6,295 nt of DNA. It comes from Chitinivibrionales bacterium. GTDB lineage: Bacteria; Fibrobacterota; Chitinivibrionia; Chitinivibrionales; WJKA01. Positions 5,164 through 6,295 of the stretch are shown in pieces. Each line of letters starts with the position of its first letter. Position 1 is the first letter of the stretch. Both the position numbers and the translations under genes were made by a program. Where the stretch lies: positions 1 through 6,295 of the forward strand of contig WJKA01000502.1 of assembly GCA_014729375.1 (NCBI GenBank), read 5' to 3'. The notes below the pieces were generated by a model. The model saw only the letters and a list, made by a program, of their open reading frames with translations, was not told the DNA's origin and did not search any database.

Positions 5164-5460
5164 TCACGCATTGTTTGCCGCCGGCTTGGACAACGTAAAA
5201 GCAGCATCCTTGTCCTCATCCGAGTAGTCAAGAACTTTCCCGTCAAGAACAGACATCAGTTTTGAATCAAACGCCAGAATATTTTCTCCCTGATCGCTTT
5301 GTATCAGGTTGTCTTCATTCTGAGGCTCATCAATGACCATTTTCAATTTCCCCTGCTCCTGAGGAGTGGAAATGATACGAATAACTGTTTTCGGATCATC
5401 AGACTTGCTTTTCAACAGCTCTTGTAAATGTTGTTTTGCATTTTCGGAAACATTGAGCAT
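5164..5460 (-). CDS. HesB/IscA-like (A-type Fe-S carrier fold) protein lacking cysteines
   Basis: A 98-residue protein. It opens with a helix (VSENAKQHLQELLKSK), continues with a strand VIRIIS, then KLKMVIDEPQNEDNLI, an ILAFDSKLMSVLDGKVLDYS stretch and a final AAFTLSKP. This order matches the HesB/IscA domain: N-terminal helix, V-R-L strand, Gly/Cys loop, acidic 'D' segment, the 'vD..s...L.G..ldY' stretch and the F-NP end. In true A-type carriers three Cys (one in the first loop, two in a C-terminal CGC) bind the cluster; here there is no Cys in the whole protein. It therefore cannot carry a cluster in the standard way and may be a structural or regulatory relative. It lies 31 bases after the sigma factor gene and has its own perfect Shine-Dalgarno, so co-transcription with it is likely. 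The fold assignment is from pattern only. Confidence 0.7.
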   Translation of the reverse strand: MLNVSENAKQHLQELLKSKSDDPKTVIRIISTPQEQGKLKMVIDEPQNEDNLIQSDQGENILAFDSKLMSVLDGKVLDYSDEDKDAAFTLSKPAANNA

Positions 5461-5465
5461 ACGGG

Positions 5466-5472
5466 ACCTCCT
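5466..5472 (-). promoter_or_regulatory. Perfect Shine-Dalgarno AGGAGGT before the HesB-like gene
   Basis: AGGAGGT on the minus strand, five bases before the ATG at 5460, fixes the start and predicts strong translation. The MerR and fusion genes in the same window have no comparable site, so this gene is expected to be made at a higher level per message. Confidence 0.8.
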
Positions 5473-5491
5473 CTATTGCATGCGAAACAAT

Positions 5492-6295
5492 TCATGAATG
5501 ATATTCACGAAGTATCCGGGTTTGTGGTGAATTCTTCAGCTTCTCAATCGCCCGTTTCTTAAGCTGTCGAACCCGCTCACGTGTTATATTAAAGCGACGG
5601 GAGATTTCATCAAGCGTTAACGGAACACCATCGGAAATACCAAAATATAAAAGAATTATCTCTTTTTCCTTCTCACTCAACGCACTGAGAAGCGAGTGAA
5701 TTTTCTGACGAAGTGATACATGAAGCGCATCGCTGTCGGTCGGCGATGATTTTGATGAGGTCAGGATATCCAGAAGGCTGGCATCCTTCCCCTGTGATAA
5801 TGGAGCGTCAAGTGAAGCATGCGTGTTGCCGATGCGGACAGCATCGATTACCCGGGACTTGTCAATCTCAAGGTCATCGGCGATCTCGTCAATATCGGGT
5901 GTCCGGTTCTTTTTCTGTTCAAGCCTGCTCTGGGATTTCCCGATTTTATGAATGGTTCCTACCTGATTAAGCGGAAGTTTGGTAATACGGGACTGGTTGG
6001 CAAGGGCCTGAAGAATCGACTGGCGGATCCACCAGACCGCGTATGAGATGAACTTGAAATTCTTATTCTCATCAAACCGCTTCGCCGCCTTGATAAGCCC
6101 CAGATTGCCTTCATTAATTAAATCACTGAGCGGCAATCCCTGATTCTGGTAGGTACGGGCAACACCCACGACAAACCGAAGGTTGCTTTTCACAAGCTCT
6201 TTCAGCGCTTCCTTATCCCCTTTTTTTATCCGACGGGCAAGCGAAAACTCCTCCTCGCGGGAAAGCGCCTTGCTCTTGCCAATCTCTTTGAGATA
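5492..6295 (-). CDS. RNA polymerase sigma-70 factor, RpoD/SigA-type (partial, start beyond window)
   Basis: 267 residues are visible, read continuously from the window edge to the TGA at 5494-5492. Region 1.2 starts at the edge (YLKEIGKSKALSREEEFSLARRIKKGD) and region 2 follows (NLRFVVGVA, LINEGNLGLIKAAKRFD, FISYAVWWIRQSILQAL). Region 3 (ITKLPLNQVGTIHKI, then DIDEIADDLEID) leads to region 4, with SLDAPL, LSEKEKEIILLYFGI and the -35 reading helix LTLDEISRRFNITRERVRQLKKRAIEKLK. A GTG at 6193 lies inside region 2.1 and cannot be the start, since region 1.2 reads on without a break. The protein recruits core RNA polymerase and recognises -10 and -35 boxes. No long region 1.1 or non-conserved insert is seen in the visible part; total length is probably near 280-290, as in the short RpoD of Bacteroidota. 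It could be the primary factor or a close group 2 paralogue. Confidence 0.93.
   Translation of the reverse strand, partial: YLKEIGKSKALSREEEFSLARRIKKGDKEALKELVKSNLRFVVGVARTYQNQGLPLSDLINEGNLGLIKAAKRFDENKNFKFISYAVWWIRQSILQALANQSRITKLPLNQVGTIHKIGKSQSRLEQKKNRTPDIDEIADDLEIDKSRVIDAVRIGNTHASLDAPLSQGKDASLLDILTSSKSSPTDSDALHVSLRQKIHSLLSALSEKEKEIILLYFGISDGVPLTLDEISRRFNITRERVRQLKKRAIEKLKNSPQTRILREYHS

Noticed and set aside
6191..6193. GTG at 6193 as start of the sigma factor
   Set aside because: Sigma region 1.2 continues in frame upstream to the window edge, so this codon is an internal Val of region 2.1.

Overview
The window (about 50% G+C by eye) looks like a stretch of chromosome from an anaerobic or fermentative bacterium of the FCB superphylum (Bacteroidota, Fibrobacterota and relatives). 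The main clue is the primary-type sigma factor at the right edge: its region 2.4 and linker read WWIRQSILQALANQSRITKL, the form I associate with Bacteroidota and Fibrobacterota RpoD rather than the proteobacterial WWIRQAITRAI form. This placement is inference from motif memory, not from a search. No tRNA, rRNA, CRISPR array, intact insertion sequence or clear intrinsic terminator is visible.

Left part, + strand. The window opens inside the last 53 codons of a winged-helix DNA-binding domain (ends at 163). Its stop codon lies within a set of three evenly spaced palindromic repeats (148-208). A promoter-like pair (239-267) then precedes a polytopic membrane protein of the AI-2E/PerM exporter family (300-1595), which has an unusual 80-residue polar N-terminal tail. 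Only 29 bases later comes the centrepiece (1625-3946). It is a single 773-residue polypeptide joining a cyclic-nucleotide-binding domain, an acetate kinase and a PduL-type phosphotransacylase. In principle it contains the whole acetyl-CoA to acetyl phosphate to acetate + ATP route under a nucleotide sensor. The acetate kinase part has lost the conserved metal-site Glu (GGIGEN reads GGIGFK), whereas all the PduL metal ligands are present.

Middle (3947-4648). This is decayed or low-density sequence. It holds a hairpin with CCA-rich low-complexity sequence, a small lipoprotein gene whose frame appears to break at an A7 run, a cluster of palindromes (4259-4311), and the N-terminal quarter of a metallo-beta-lactamase-fold hydrolase that has lost its start codon and its catalytic part.

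Right part, - strand, converging on the middle. In transcription order these are a sigma-70 factor (runs in from beyond 6295), a Cys-free relative of the HesB/IscA A-type Fe-S carriers 31 bases downstream with a perfect Shine-Dalgarno, and an HspR-like MerR regulator with its own strong promoter (TTGATT-N17-TATAAT) that overlaps and so argues against an upstream GTG start. The sigma factor and the HesB-like gene look co-transcribed; the MerR gene is at least partly independent.

How they fit together: the left side joins membrane transport to energy-conserving acetate metabolism, and the right side is regulatory and housekeeping. The strongest lead for something undescribed is the cNMP-AckA-PduL fusion with its altered kinase active site.
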